This document shows positions 14,414-20,629 of a DNA stretch of 20,650 nucleotides, piece by piece. The translations under genes were made by a program, and so were the position numbers. The stretch is taken from positions 1 to 20,650 of the IMG/VR virus record IMGVR_UViG_3300007540_000161, one strand, 5' to 3'. How positions within the stretch are numbered: the stretch's first letter is position 1; every line of letters begins with the position of its first letter. Under the pieces are notes generated by a model, which was not told where the DNA came from, made no database searches, and worked only from the letters and a program-made list of their open reading frames with translations. Source of the DNA: a virus.

Positions 14414-15099
14414 AGGGACAGATAGTTTATATCGAGGGCAGAGAAGATTCAGAGAAACAAGCAAAGAAAGCATTTGATTCTTTTACAAAATACGGATGGG
14501 ATGTTAAGATGCATCCAGGAATTACGCCAGAAACTCTTAACGAAGAAGACTTCCCTTACTCCAACGTAAAGAACGGAAGACTTGATGGAATTAGTAAAAA
14601 CGAACCTCACAAGTATAAAATCAAGAAAAGTTGTCTGTTCAACAATTTGAAGTTTTGCGAAGCAGTAATAGACGCAAAACAACCAATGGCATTTATAGAG
14701 CACGATGCTGTTTGTATCGCTCCTTACCAACCAACGCCATTTGACGAGTTCTTGTTTCTTACATTTGAATATTGCTTCAAACCACCCACAGTGCTGGCAA
14801 ACCACCCACACTTACGCAAGTATAGTCATATACCCTTTCCTGGCGTTCACGACTTTCCTGCAGATTTCCCGTTAAAGTATTACAAGTACACATTATACCA
14901 AGACCAAATAATGTCTCCTGGAACTGCAGCATATTGCCTCACGCCCAAAGGCGCACGAAAACTATTGTATGCCGCCGAGAAATGGGGATTAGAACAATCA
15001 GATTTCCATATCAATTCTTTAAATGTTCATATGGAGTTTGCCTTTCCTTCTCCAGTAAGGTATAATAAAGTAAACTTAAACACTTCTCATGGAAAGTAA
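14410..15099 (+). CDS. GT25-like glycosyltransferase, tandem copy 1
   Basis: The 229-aa product begins MKGQIVYIEGREDSEKQAKK. The central FIEHDAVCIAP block (acidic motif of LPS-type GT25) and the TAAYCLTPKGARKLL block (about residues 176-190) are the GT25 signatures. These enzymes transfer sugars to lipooligosaccharide cores in Gram-negative bacteria. It is the first of three related genes whose start codons are 689 nt apart, and it ends by overlapping the next ATG by one base. It is the most divergent of the three. A 13-bp direct repeat (14778-14790 and 14798-14810) lies inside. Confidence 0.78.
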   Translation: MKGQIVYIEGREDSEKQAKKAFDSFTKYGWDVKMHPGITPETLNEEDFPYSNVKNGRLDGISKNEPHKYKIKKSCLFNNLKFCEAVIDAKQPMAFIEHDAVCIAPYQPTPFDEFLFLTFEYCFKPPTVLANHPHLRKYSHIPFPGVHDFPADFPLKYYKYTLYQDQIMSPGTAAYCLTPKGARKLLYAAEKWGLEQSDFHINSLNVHMEFAFPSPVRYNKVNLNTSHGK

Positions 15100-15791
15100 T
15101 GAAAGCATTTGTTATAACACTATCGGATAATGTACAATCATTTGCCGCTTCAGACCGACTGATTGATAGTTCTAACCATTTTGGAAACCCATTCACTATC
15201 CAAAAGTTCAAAGCAGCAGAACCAAAAGATGTCGCGTCTGGGTTTTTTAATCGAGGCATCAAGTGGAACTACCCTTGGAGAGAAGGTGTTCTGGACCTTG
15301 CAAGCGGGTTATGGAAGTCTCCCTATGAAACTGCCGACCCTAAGAAACGCATGGCATGTTTTCTTTCACACTGGTTGCTCTGGAATAAATGCGTCGAGAT
15401 AGAAGAACCCATTTTGATCTTTGAACACGATGCAATTTTTATAAGACCGCTTGATGTTGATTTCTTTGAAAATATAAGTTACAATGTTGTTTCGTTAAAT
15501 GACCCTCGCGGCGCGACCCGTAGATCAGCGCAATATCATGATTCGATTCACGGAAAGAGCGTTGCACCAGCACCTTGGATTGATGACGATAAAGTACCTC
15601 AAGGATTACCTGGAAACTCTGCATACTATATAACTCCCAAAGGTGCAAAAAAGTTATTGAATCTCGTTAAGAATTATGGTGCTTGGCCAAACGATGCAAT
15701 AATGTGCAAACAGCTGATGCCTAAAATGCTCGGGTGTTTGGGTGTATATGCTACCACAATACAAAAAATACAATCGACGACTACACTATGA
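15099..15791 (+). CDS. GT25-like glycosyltransferase, tandem copy 2
   Basis: The 230-aa product begins MKAFVITLSDN. The motifs are ACFLSHWLLWNKCVEIEEP, then IFEHDAIFIRP (the EHD acidic block) and GNSAYYITPKGAKKLL, followed by GAWPNDAIMCKQL. These are the GT25 blocks in order. The first 21 nt of the gene match copy 3 at 20 positions, indicating duplication. The ATG overlaps the copy 1 stop, and the stop overlaps the next ATG (ATGA). Function is inferred as sugar transfer to a surface or virion glycan. Confidence 0.82.
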   Translation: MKAFVITLSDNVQSFAASDRLIDSSNHFGNPFTIQKFKAAEPKDVASGFFNRGIKWNYPWREGVLDLASGLWKSPYETADPKKRMACFLSHWLLWNKCVEIEEPILIFEHDAIFIRPLDVDFFENISYNVVSLNDPRGATRRSAQYHDSIHGKSVAPAPWIDDDKVPQGLPGNSAYYITPKGAKKLLNLVKNYGAWPNDAIMCKQLMPKMLGCLGVYATTIQKIQSTTTL

Positions 15792-16435
15792 AATCATTTG
15801 TTATAACAATAATGGACAATCCACGTTCTGTTGCTTCCGCAGAAAGGTGCATTAAATCAACCAAAGAATTTGGTACTGTAATGTCTCCTGCCATAACTCC
15901 GAAAGATAATCCCCACAAGATATTTGAAGAAGAAGGATTGCCTGTTGAGAATTTTGTTGAGAAATATTCTTACCTTGAGTCCTGTATGTCTGCGTTTTTG
16001 TCACACTACAACCTTTGGAAATTCAGCGTTTCCAAAAAACAGGAAGTGCAGATCTTTGAACATGATGCTGTAGCAGTGAGTCATCTTCCAGAGTTTATAA
16101 GTCATAAGGGGTGTATTTCTTTGGGGCAACCCAGTTATGGCAAGTTTAATTATCCGGAAGGACTTGGTCCTGTCGACCTTATGTCTAAGCAATACTTTCC
16201 TGGCGCTCATGCATATCGGGTCAAACCAATTGCTGCGCGCGCTTTAATCGAACAAGCGAAGATAGACGCAGGACCAACAGATATATTTCTACACAACGAT
16301 AGGTTTCCGTTTCTCGAAGAATATTACCCATGGCCGGTTGTGGCAAAGGATAGTTTCACCACAATTCAGAAAGAAGAAGGTTGCCTTGCCAAACATAATT
16401 GGAGAGGCGGCGAGAGATATGAAATCATACGATAA
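15788..16435 (+). CDS. GT25-like glycosyltransferase, tandem copy 3
   Basis: The 215-aa product starts at ATG 15788 (ATGA overlap with copy 2), giving MKSFVITIMDNPRSVASAER. The conserved blocks are ESCMSAFLSHYNLWKFSVSK and IFEHDAVAVSHLP. FPGAHAYRVKPIAARAL replaces the usual AYxxTPKGA block, so this copy has drifted at the site. A longer frame from 15734 exists, but the 5' identity with copy 2 fixes the start. It overlaps the next gene by 17 nt. Confidence 0.8.
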   Translation: MKSFVITIMDNPRSVASAERCIKSTKEFGTVMSPAITPKDNPHKIFEEEGLPVENFVEKYSYLESCMSAFLSHYNLWKFSVSKKQEVQIFEHDAVAVSHLPEFISHKGCISLGQPSYGKFNYPEGLGPVDLMSKQYFPGAHAYRVKPIAARALIEQAKIDAGPTDIFLHNDRFPFLEEYYPWPVVAKDSFTTIQKEEGCLAKHNWRGGERYEIIR

Positions 16436-17078
16436 ATGTTTCATAACAGGTTGTGATAACAACACTGAATGGATGCTTGATTGGTTCATTAAGAACTACA
16501 AAAAGCATAACACCACACCAATTATATTTGCTGACTTTGGCGTTAGTAAAGAAGTAAAGGCGTGGGTTTATCAAGTAAGTGGTTTTGACGAGATCATCGA
16601 TGTTCCCAAACAAAGGGTTAATGGATGGTTTCTTAAACCTAAGACTTTCATGTTATCTCCAGGAAAAGAAACCTGCTGGGTCGACACAGACATAGAAATC
16701 CTTGGCGATATGAGCGGTGTATTTGATCACCTTGAAGACAACAAAATCGCAATGGTCGAAGACAAACCTTGGTCTAAGAGAAGAGGCGAGAAGTGGCACA
16801 ATTCGGGTGTGGTTGCTTTTAGAGGAAAACCTGCTATGCTTAAAAAATGGGTCGAGCAATGTAGCGTTTCTCCCAAAGTTGGCGATCAAGAGGTTCTTCA
16901 CGAATTACTAAGTATAAGCCCATTGATGAGATTACAGCACATTACTGATCTCCCCAACAAATACAATTGGTTGAGAATACAACTCCTTGATGGAATGGAT
17001 AGCGGCAACAAACTTGCAATGCATTGGACAGGGCAAAAGGGCAAAGACAAGATAAGGAAGATGATGTATAATGGATAG
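16419..17078 (+). CDS. GT8-like glycosyltransferase
   Basis: The product is 219 aa from ATG 16419, with GAGAGG upstream; a longer frame starting at 16338 would lie fully inside copy 3 of GT25 and is less likely. The DxD is CWVDTDIEI (D89 and D91). WHNSGVVAFRG and GDQEVLHELL follow, then HWTGQKGKDK near the C-terminus, the order expected of GT8-type enzymes. The first ten bases of the gene are identical to those of GT25 copy 3. It overlaps the next gene by 8 nt. Donor and acceptor unknown. Confidence 0.85.
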   Translation: MKSYDKCFITGCDNNTEWMLDWFIKNYKKHNTTPIIFADFGVSKEVKAWVYQVSGFDEIIDVPKQRVNGWFLKPKTFMLSPGKETCWVDTDIEILGDMSGVFDHLEDNKIAMVEDKPWSKRRGEKWHNSGVVAFRGKPAMLKKWVEQCSVSPKVGDQEVLHELLSISPLMRLQHITDLPNKYNWLRIQLLDGMDSGNKLAMHWTGQKGKDKIRKMMYNG

Positions 17079-17820
17079 AATAGTTCATGTAATCGGTAAC
17101 GGCGATCAGGCGATCCAATATTTAGAAGAACCCCGTCGGGGCATGAAACTTTTATGCAACATGCCTCCATTCTCTATCCCTCGGTCAGAAGTTTATGCAA
17201 CCTGCATGGTGGACTTTAAGATGATGTCTGCGCTGAGTGAAGGGCATGTAAATTTAGATATGTATCCATGGGTGCTCGGGACTCGCCCAAAAATTTGGAT
17301 GGAGGATCCTAGACAGTCATCTTTCTATTTGAAATATGCTCCTCTCATAAAAGAGTTCAACCTGGTTGTTCCAGATTACTGTGGTGAACCTGGAAGTCCT
17401 CAGGCAGCAACGAATTTTAACTGCGGACATATGGCGGTTCATTATGCCTGCAATCGTCATAAAGCAACTGAAGTGCATATGTACGGATTTGACACTCTGT
17501 TTGAATTCAACATGAGGTCGATTACTGATGTGTATCTACATAGTGATCGTTCTGATACCAACAATTACAGACTGATCAACAACTGGCGACCTATTTGGCA
17601 TAACATGTTTGCTGAATTTCCAAACACGAAATTCGTTTTTCATCATAATCACGACGATATTAAGATTCCCAAACAGAAAAACATGGAGTTTGTTACCTAC
17701 CGAAATAAAAAGTTAGAGGTAAAGGAAAAGAGAAAGGCAGAACTTGCAGAAGAAGAATTGGCAAAACTCAATCGCAAACAAAGGCGTGCTGCGCTTGCGC
17801 AACAAAGAAAGGCAAGATAA
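17071..17820 (+). CDS. Glycosyltransferase-like protein with charged C-terminal tail
   Basis: The product is 249 aa. It starts MDRIVHVIGNGDQAIQYLEE, with a glycine motif VIGNGDQ that resembles the nucleotide-sugar site of sialyltransferase-type (GT42/GT29) or MptE-like proteins. AATNFNCGHMAVHYACNRH and VHMYGFDTLFEFN follow. The last 35 residues are a charged helical tail (Glu/Lys/Arg/Ala-rich) that could mediate assembly. AAGGAAG at 17054-17060 is the ribosome-binding site. It is the last gene of the glycan cassette. The assignment to a specific transferase family is tentative. Confidence 0.55.
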   Translation: MDRIVHVIGNGDQAIQYLEEPRRGMKLLCNMPPFSIPRSEVYATCMVDFKMMSALSEGHVNLDMYPWVLGTRPKIWMEDPRQSSFYLKYAPLIKEFNLVVPDYCGEPGSPQAATNFNCGHMAVHYACNRHKATEVHMYGFDTLFEFNMRSITDVYLHSDRSDTNNYRLINNWRPIWHNMFAEFPNTKFVFHHNHDDIKIPKQKNMEFVTYRNKKLEVKEKRKAELAEEELAKLNRKQRRAALAQQRKAR

Positions 17821-17866
17821 TCAATAACTTATGCTAGGTTTTGTTATAAAGAAAACATAGTATAAT
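17821..17866 (+). promoter_or_regulatory. Promoter cassette copy 1 (upstream element + TATAAT)
   Basis: TCAATAACTTA at 17821-17831 begins 40 bp before TATAAT (17861-17866). GGTT is at 17837-17840. The same arrangement occurs at 18582 and 19350. No good -35 TTGACA is seen, so the upstream element and GGTT may replace it. ATG of the exonuclease gene lies at 17893. Confidence 0.75.
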
Positions 17867-17892
17867 AGATACTTAACCGAAAAAGAGCATAT

Positions 17893-18576
17893 ATGCAAAA
17901 GAGAGAAAGAGACCTATTTGAACACAGTGTGGTAGACCTAGGATATGAAGACTTATCTACAACCCAGATCGACGGTAAACGTCATTATGTAACACCAGAT
18001 AAAAATTATCCTTCGATCACGACTGTCCTAAGCGTATTGTCTGAAAAATCAATCAACGCTTGGAAAAAAAGAATTGGTGAAGAAGCAGCCAATAAGATTT
18101 CTTACCGTGCTTCTACGCGCGGAACTGCAGTACATGAATTAATCGAGAAATATGTTAACAATGATCCCAATTATCTTGCAGGATATATGCCGAACATTGT
18201 GGGCAATTTTCTCACTGTAAAGGATATATTGGATGAACGAATCGGAACAGTGTTCGGACAGGAGCTTCCGTTATACAGCGATCACCTTGGGGTTGCTGGG
18301 CGTGTTGACTGTGTTGCTGAGTTTGATGGGAAAATTTCAATCATCGATTACAAAACAAGCAGGAAACCTAAACTGCGAAAGTACATTGAAAACTACTTTC
18401 AGCAAGAAACTGCTTACGCCATCATGTGGGAAGAGCGAACGGGCATTCCTATTACCCAACTCGTTACCATAATTGCTGTAGACGATGAACCTGCTCAGGT
18501 CTTCATCGAACACCGCGATAACTGGACAAAGCAATTATTCGAGACCATTGAACTATATAAATCAACAAAACTGTAA
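17893..18576 (+). CDS. PD-(D/E)XK exonuclease, MGME1/RecB-like
   Basis: The product is 227 aa. The nuclease residues fit E124 (FGQELPL), D139 (GRVDCVAEF) and D152-Y-K154 (SIIDYKTS), preceded by ASTRGTAVHELIEKY (73-87) with His81. This is the arrangement of the PDDEXK_1/MGME1-type exonucleases common in marine T4-like phages, likely acting in recombination or DNA processing. It is the only gene between promoter copies 1 and 2. No zinc or iron-sulfur cysteine cluster of Cas4 type is visible. GAG upstream of the ATG is a weak ribosome-binding site. Confidence 0.82.
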   Translation: MQKRERDLFEHSVVDLGYEDLSTTQIDGKRHYVTPDKNYPSITTVLSVLSEKSINAWKKRIGEEAANKISYRASTRGTAVHELIEKYVNNDPNYLAGYMPNIVGNFLTVKDILDERIGTVFGQELPLYSDHLGVAGRVDCVAEFDGKISIIDYKTSRKPKLRKYIENYFQQETAYAIMWEERTGIPITQLVTIIAVDDEPAQVFIEHRDNWTKQLFETIELYKSTKL

Positions 18577-18581
18577 TAAAA

Positions 18582-18627
18582 TCAATAACTTAACAAGGGT
18601 TTCTTTTGAGTCAAAACGCGGTATAAT
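18582..18627 (+). promoter_or_regulatory. Promoter cassette copy 2
   Basis: TCAATAACTTA at 18582-18592 begins exactly 40 bp before TATAAT (18622-18627). GGTT is at 18598-18601. Downstream TATAAGCAAAAA and GGA are shared with copy 3. It lies in the gap between the exonuclease and the YodL-like gene. Confidence 0.78.
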
Positions 18628-18655
18628 AATCGTATAAGCAAAAAAGGAACGTGAT

Positions 18656-19033
18656 ATGACTTACTTAATCAACCAGTTTCACTTGTCGGAAGAAGCCCGA
18701 GACCACTTAAATTCAGTTGGTTGGGACGGTGACTTCGGCGACTTCCCTGAGATCGTGATCCAGCGTGATGTCAAGTTCATGGGCGGATCTAAGCACTACG
18801 AATCGTGGATGGAAGATCACTTCCAATCAGTTGCTCGTGTTACCGGTGTTGATACCCTTGAAGATGTATTTCATGTCGGTAACGGATACGGACCTGAAGG
18901 GTCTTGCATTCAGAAGTTCACTCGAATGCATTCGGTTTCTGTAGGTGATATCATCGTCAACGAGAAGTGTGGTACTGCATGGATGGTTGATGGTGAAGGT
19001 TGGTCTAACGTTGATTTTGGGAAGAAGTTTTAG
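18656..19033 (+). CDS. YodL-like phage protein (125 aa)
   Basis: The product is 125 aa. The C-terminal half has HVGNGYGPEG, then MHSVSVGDIIV (about residues 90-100) and a final Gly/Asp-rich segment, a pattern seen in YodL-like domains of small phage proteins. The N-terminal half is Asp/Gly-rich (VGWDGDFGDFPE). AAGGA about 9 nt upstream is the ribosome-binding site. The TAG overlaps the GTG start of the next gene, so the two are coupled. Function unknown; base composition is rather G+C-rich for the window. Confidence 0.65.
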   Translation: MTYLINQFHLSEEARDHLNSVGWDGDFGDFPEIVIQRDVKFMGGSKHYESWMEDHFQSVARVTGVDTLEDVFHVGNGYGPEGSCIQKFTRMHSVSVGDIIVNEKCGTAWMVDGEGWSNVDFGKKF

Positions 19034-19356
19034 TGTCTAAAAAACACGATCCGTTATATGAGTTCCCCAACCCCGAAACAGAAATCGGGGAACTCATAAA
19101 GCGCCGAAGACTCCAGATGCTCGTCCACAGCTGTCTCTACTACGCTCTCGACGAAAATATTTGGACAGATCACCAATATGACGCTGCTGCCAAAGAACTG
19201 GCAGAGCTCCTCAGAGGCAACCCAGACGCCTACAGCGATCGTTTCGACGAGTACTTTGAGGGATGGGACGGCAGTACTGGGTTTCACCTTCCTAGTCGCG
19301 ACAGTTGGGTGCTCGCTGCTGCACAAAACCTCTTAAAAAGTAAACAATATCAATAA
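19033..19356 (+). CDS. LigA Ia-domain-like small protein (107 aa), GTG start
   Basis: GTG at 19033 overlaps the TAG of the previous gene. The 107-aa product has RRRLQMLVHSCLYYALDENI and TDHQYDAAAKELAELL (about residues 24-60), which resembles the N-terminal Ia domain of NAD-dependent DNA ligases (Tyr-Tyr ... D-x-x-Y-D). The rest, EGWDGSTGFHLPSRDSW, is a phage-specific end. It lacks the adenylation domain and KxDG, so it cannot ligate by itself. It may bind NAD/NMN or modulate another enzyme, but that is inference. The 5' coding region contains two alternative hairpins. The stop codon is inside the upstream element of promoter copy 3. Confidence 0.65.
   Translation: MSKKHDPLYEFPNPETEIGELIKRRRLQMLVHSCLYYALDENIWTDHQYDAAAKELAELLRGNPDAYSDRFDEYFEGWDGSTGFHLPSRDSWVLAAAQNLLKSKQYQ
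19057..19098 (+). promoter_or_regulatory. Alternative hairpins in the 5' coding region
   Basis: TATGAGTTCCCC (19057-19068) is a perfect 12-bp inverted repeat of GGGGAACTCATA (19087-19098), with an 18-nt loop. Inside the loop, CCCCGA (19071-19076) can instead pair with TCGGGG (19085-19090). The two helices compete for 19087-19090, so only one can form at a time. The pair starts 24 nt after the GTG start. This may control translation or transcript decay. Confidence 0.5.
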
Positions 19357-19395
19357 CTTACGTGTGGTTTTATTCCGTAAAAAATAGAGTATAAT
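19350..19395 (+). promoter_or_regulatory. Promoter cassette copy 3
   Basis: TCAATAACTTA at 19350-19360 begins exactly 40 bp before TATAAT (19390-19395). GGTT is at 19366-19369. TATAAGCAAAAAGGAG follows and provides the ribosome-binding site for the 49-aa gene. The TAA stop of the gene before is contained in the element. Confidence 0.78.
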
Positions 19396-19422
19396 AGATC
19401 TATAAGCAAAAAGGAGTGTAGC

Positions 19423-19572
19423 ATGGTTGGTAACGGAGTTGGTTGTGTGTATAAAAAACCTGTAAAAAAAGAACCAGCGGTTTATTATGAATCCGAAATT
19501 GAAACTTTAATTGGTTTCATCGTTTGTGTTGTTATCGGCGTTGGCACTATCTTTCTAAGTCATTTTATCTAA
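19423..19572 (+). CDS. Small single-span membrane protein (49 aa)
   Basis: AAGGAG at 19411-19416, 6 nt before ATG, is a strong ribosome-binding site. The 49-residue product has an N-terminal soluble part (MVGNGVGCVYKKPVKKEPAV) and a C-terminal hydrophobic helix of about 20 residues (ETLIGFIVCVVIGVGTIFLS). It is a single-span membrane protein with its own promoter (copy 3). A holin or antiholin role is possible but unsupported; host-takeover peptides of this size are common in early phage regions. Confidence 0.75.
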   Translation: MVGNGVGCVYKKPVKKEPAVYYESEIETLIGFIVCVVIGVGTIFLSHFI

Positions 19573-19581
19573 AGGACGTTT

Positions 19582-19782
19582 ATGCGAAATATCGATAATT
19601 GGGAAAAAGAAGAAATGTTCAGCGATCTAGATGATATGCGCAATTCTGGCGAGAACATGAATTGGGGTCCAAAATATCTCCGCGATGAGTTTGATCTCAC
19701 AAAATCTGAAGCATATTCAATTTTTTGCGATTGGACAATGGGGTTTGTTCCAAAGAAGGATAATTCTGTATATGGAAGATAG
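19582..19782 (+). CDS. Small acidic hypothetical protein (66 aa)
   Basis: AAGGA at 19572-19576 and an ATG 5 nt later define the start. The 66-aa product is acidic and helical, starting MRNIDNWEKEEMFSDLDDMR, with Trp and Asp/Glu-rich segments. No domain is recognised. It overlaps the next gene by 11 nt and belongs to the same transcript as the membrane peptide before it. Confidence 0.65.
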   Translation: MRNIDNWEKEEMFSDLDDMRNSGENMNWGPKYLRDEFDLTKSEAYSIFCDWTMGFVPKKDNSVYGR

Positions 19783-19909
19783 AAGAAGAAATAGAAATGG
19801 GTGGAAACCTAGATCAGAATTCGAAGACGATTTTATGAGAACTGTGCACACAATTGGGATATTCGCCTTAATGTTCACATTAATTATATTGGGAGTTTCT
19901 TCTGTATAA
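19772..19909 (+). CDS. Small membrane protein (45 aa)
   Basis: The start chosen is ATG 19772, with GAAGGA at 19755-19760. A longer frame from 19685 would overlap the preceding gene by almost its entire second half and is less likely. The 45-aa product begins MEDRRRNRNGWKPRSEFEDD and ends in a hydrophobic helix (HTIGIFALMFTLIILGVSS), a single-span membrane protein with a charged N-terminus. No family recognised. Confidence 0.6.
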   Translation: MEDRRRNRNGWKPRSEFEDDFMRTVHTIGIFALMFTLIILGVSSV

Positions 19910-19910
19910 T
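19905..19910 (+). promoter_or_regulatory. Possible weak -10 element before glycosyltransferase
   Basis: TATAAT at 19905-19910 overlaps the stop of the preceding gene. I see no good -35 at 17 bp and no TCAATAACTTA element 40 bp upstream. It could serve the glycosyltransferase at 19949 or be chance in an A/T-rich gap. Confidence 0.3.
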
Positions 19911-19948
19911 TGTACTATATACTTGTCTAAGATTAAAGTGAGGATTTG

Positions 19949-20623
19949 ATGATTAAAGGAAAAACTTTTGTAATTTGTTTGCCAGGAAAAACTTACTCTG
20001 GTAAATTTGTTACTTCAATGATTGAATTGGTTATGTACATTCAAGGCCTTGGCGGTAAAGTTATGGTCTCACAGCATTATTCTCCGATGGTCAATTTTGC
20101 GCGATGTAAAGTTGCTGGTGCTAATGTTATGAGCGGGATTAATCAAAAACCCTTTGGTGGGGTTGATTATGATTATATGCTCTGGATTGACTCGGATCAG
20201 GTGTTTGACAATACATCGTTTCAGAAACTTCTTGATATGGATAAAGAGATTGCTTCTGGTTGGTACTGCCAACCTTATACGATGACTGATGGAAGCAGAT
20301 TGACCCCGATTGTAGAGTTCATGAATAATGCATTTTTCTTAGAACACGGATCCTACCAATTTCTTTCTGCTAATCAGATTCAGGAGAAAGAAGAACCATT
20401 TGTTGTGGACTACATCGGGTTTGGGTGGGTTTTGATTAAAAACGGAGTCTTCGAAAGAATGGACTACCCTTGGTTTGCTCCAAAACCAATCAAGATTTCT
20501 GACGATATCACTGAAATGTGTTCTGAAGACGTTGCTTTCTGCCGTGATGCTATGCTGGCAGGATTTGATATTTGGGTTGATCCAACTTGTAAGGTTGGTC
20601 ACGAGAAATTGTTTGTCGTTTAA
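19949..20623 (+). CDS. GT2-like glycosyltransferase (GT-A fold)
   Basis: The product is 224 aa, from ATG 19949 (a TTG at 19946 adds one residue); AGGA lies 4 nt upstream. The sequence MIKGKTFVICLPGKTYSGKF, then SPMVNFARCKVA and the DxD in MLWIDSDQVF (D81 and D83), fits a GT-A transferase. Near the C-terminus, DVAFCRDAMLAGFDIWVDPT and VGHEK have the look of GT2 or Anp1-type enzymes. It is separated from the main glycan cassette by the small early-type genes. Donor and acceptor unknown. A tRNA follows. Confidence 0.82.
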   Translation: MIKGKTFVICLPGKTYSGKFVTSMIELVMYIQGLGGKVMVSQHYSPMVNFARCKVAGANVMSGINQKPFGGVDYDYMLWIDSDQVFDNTSFQKLLDMDKEIASGWYCQPYTMTDGSRLTPIVEFMNNAFFLEHGSYQFLSANQIQEKEEPFVVDYIGFGWVLIKNGVFERMDYPWFAPKPIKISDDITEMCSEDVAFCRDAMLAGFDIWVDPTCKVGHEKLFVV

Positions 20624-20629
20624 CAAATT

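Noticed and set aside
15651-15661. Reverse-strand near match to TCAATAACTTA
   Set aside because: It matches at 10 of 11 positions but lies inside GT25 copy 2, where the bases encode Leu-Leu-Asn, with no TATAAT at 40 bp on the matching strand.
15734-15787. 5' extension of GT25 copy 3
   Set aside because: The added 18 residues do not match other copies, while the ATG at 15788 matches copy 2 by 20 of 21 bases and has the usual ATGA overlap.
16338-16418. 5' extension of the glycosyltransferase starting 16419
   Set aside because: It would lie wholly inside GT25 copy 3, and the first beta strand of a GT-A protein begins at MKSYDKCFITG.
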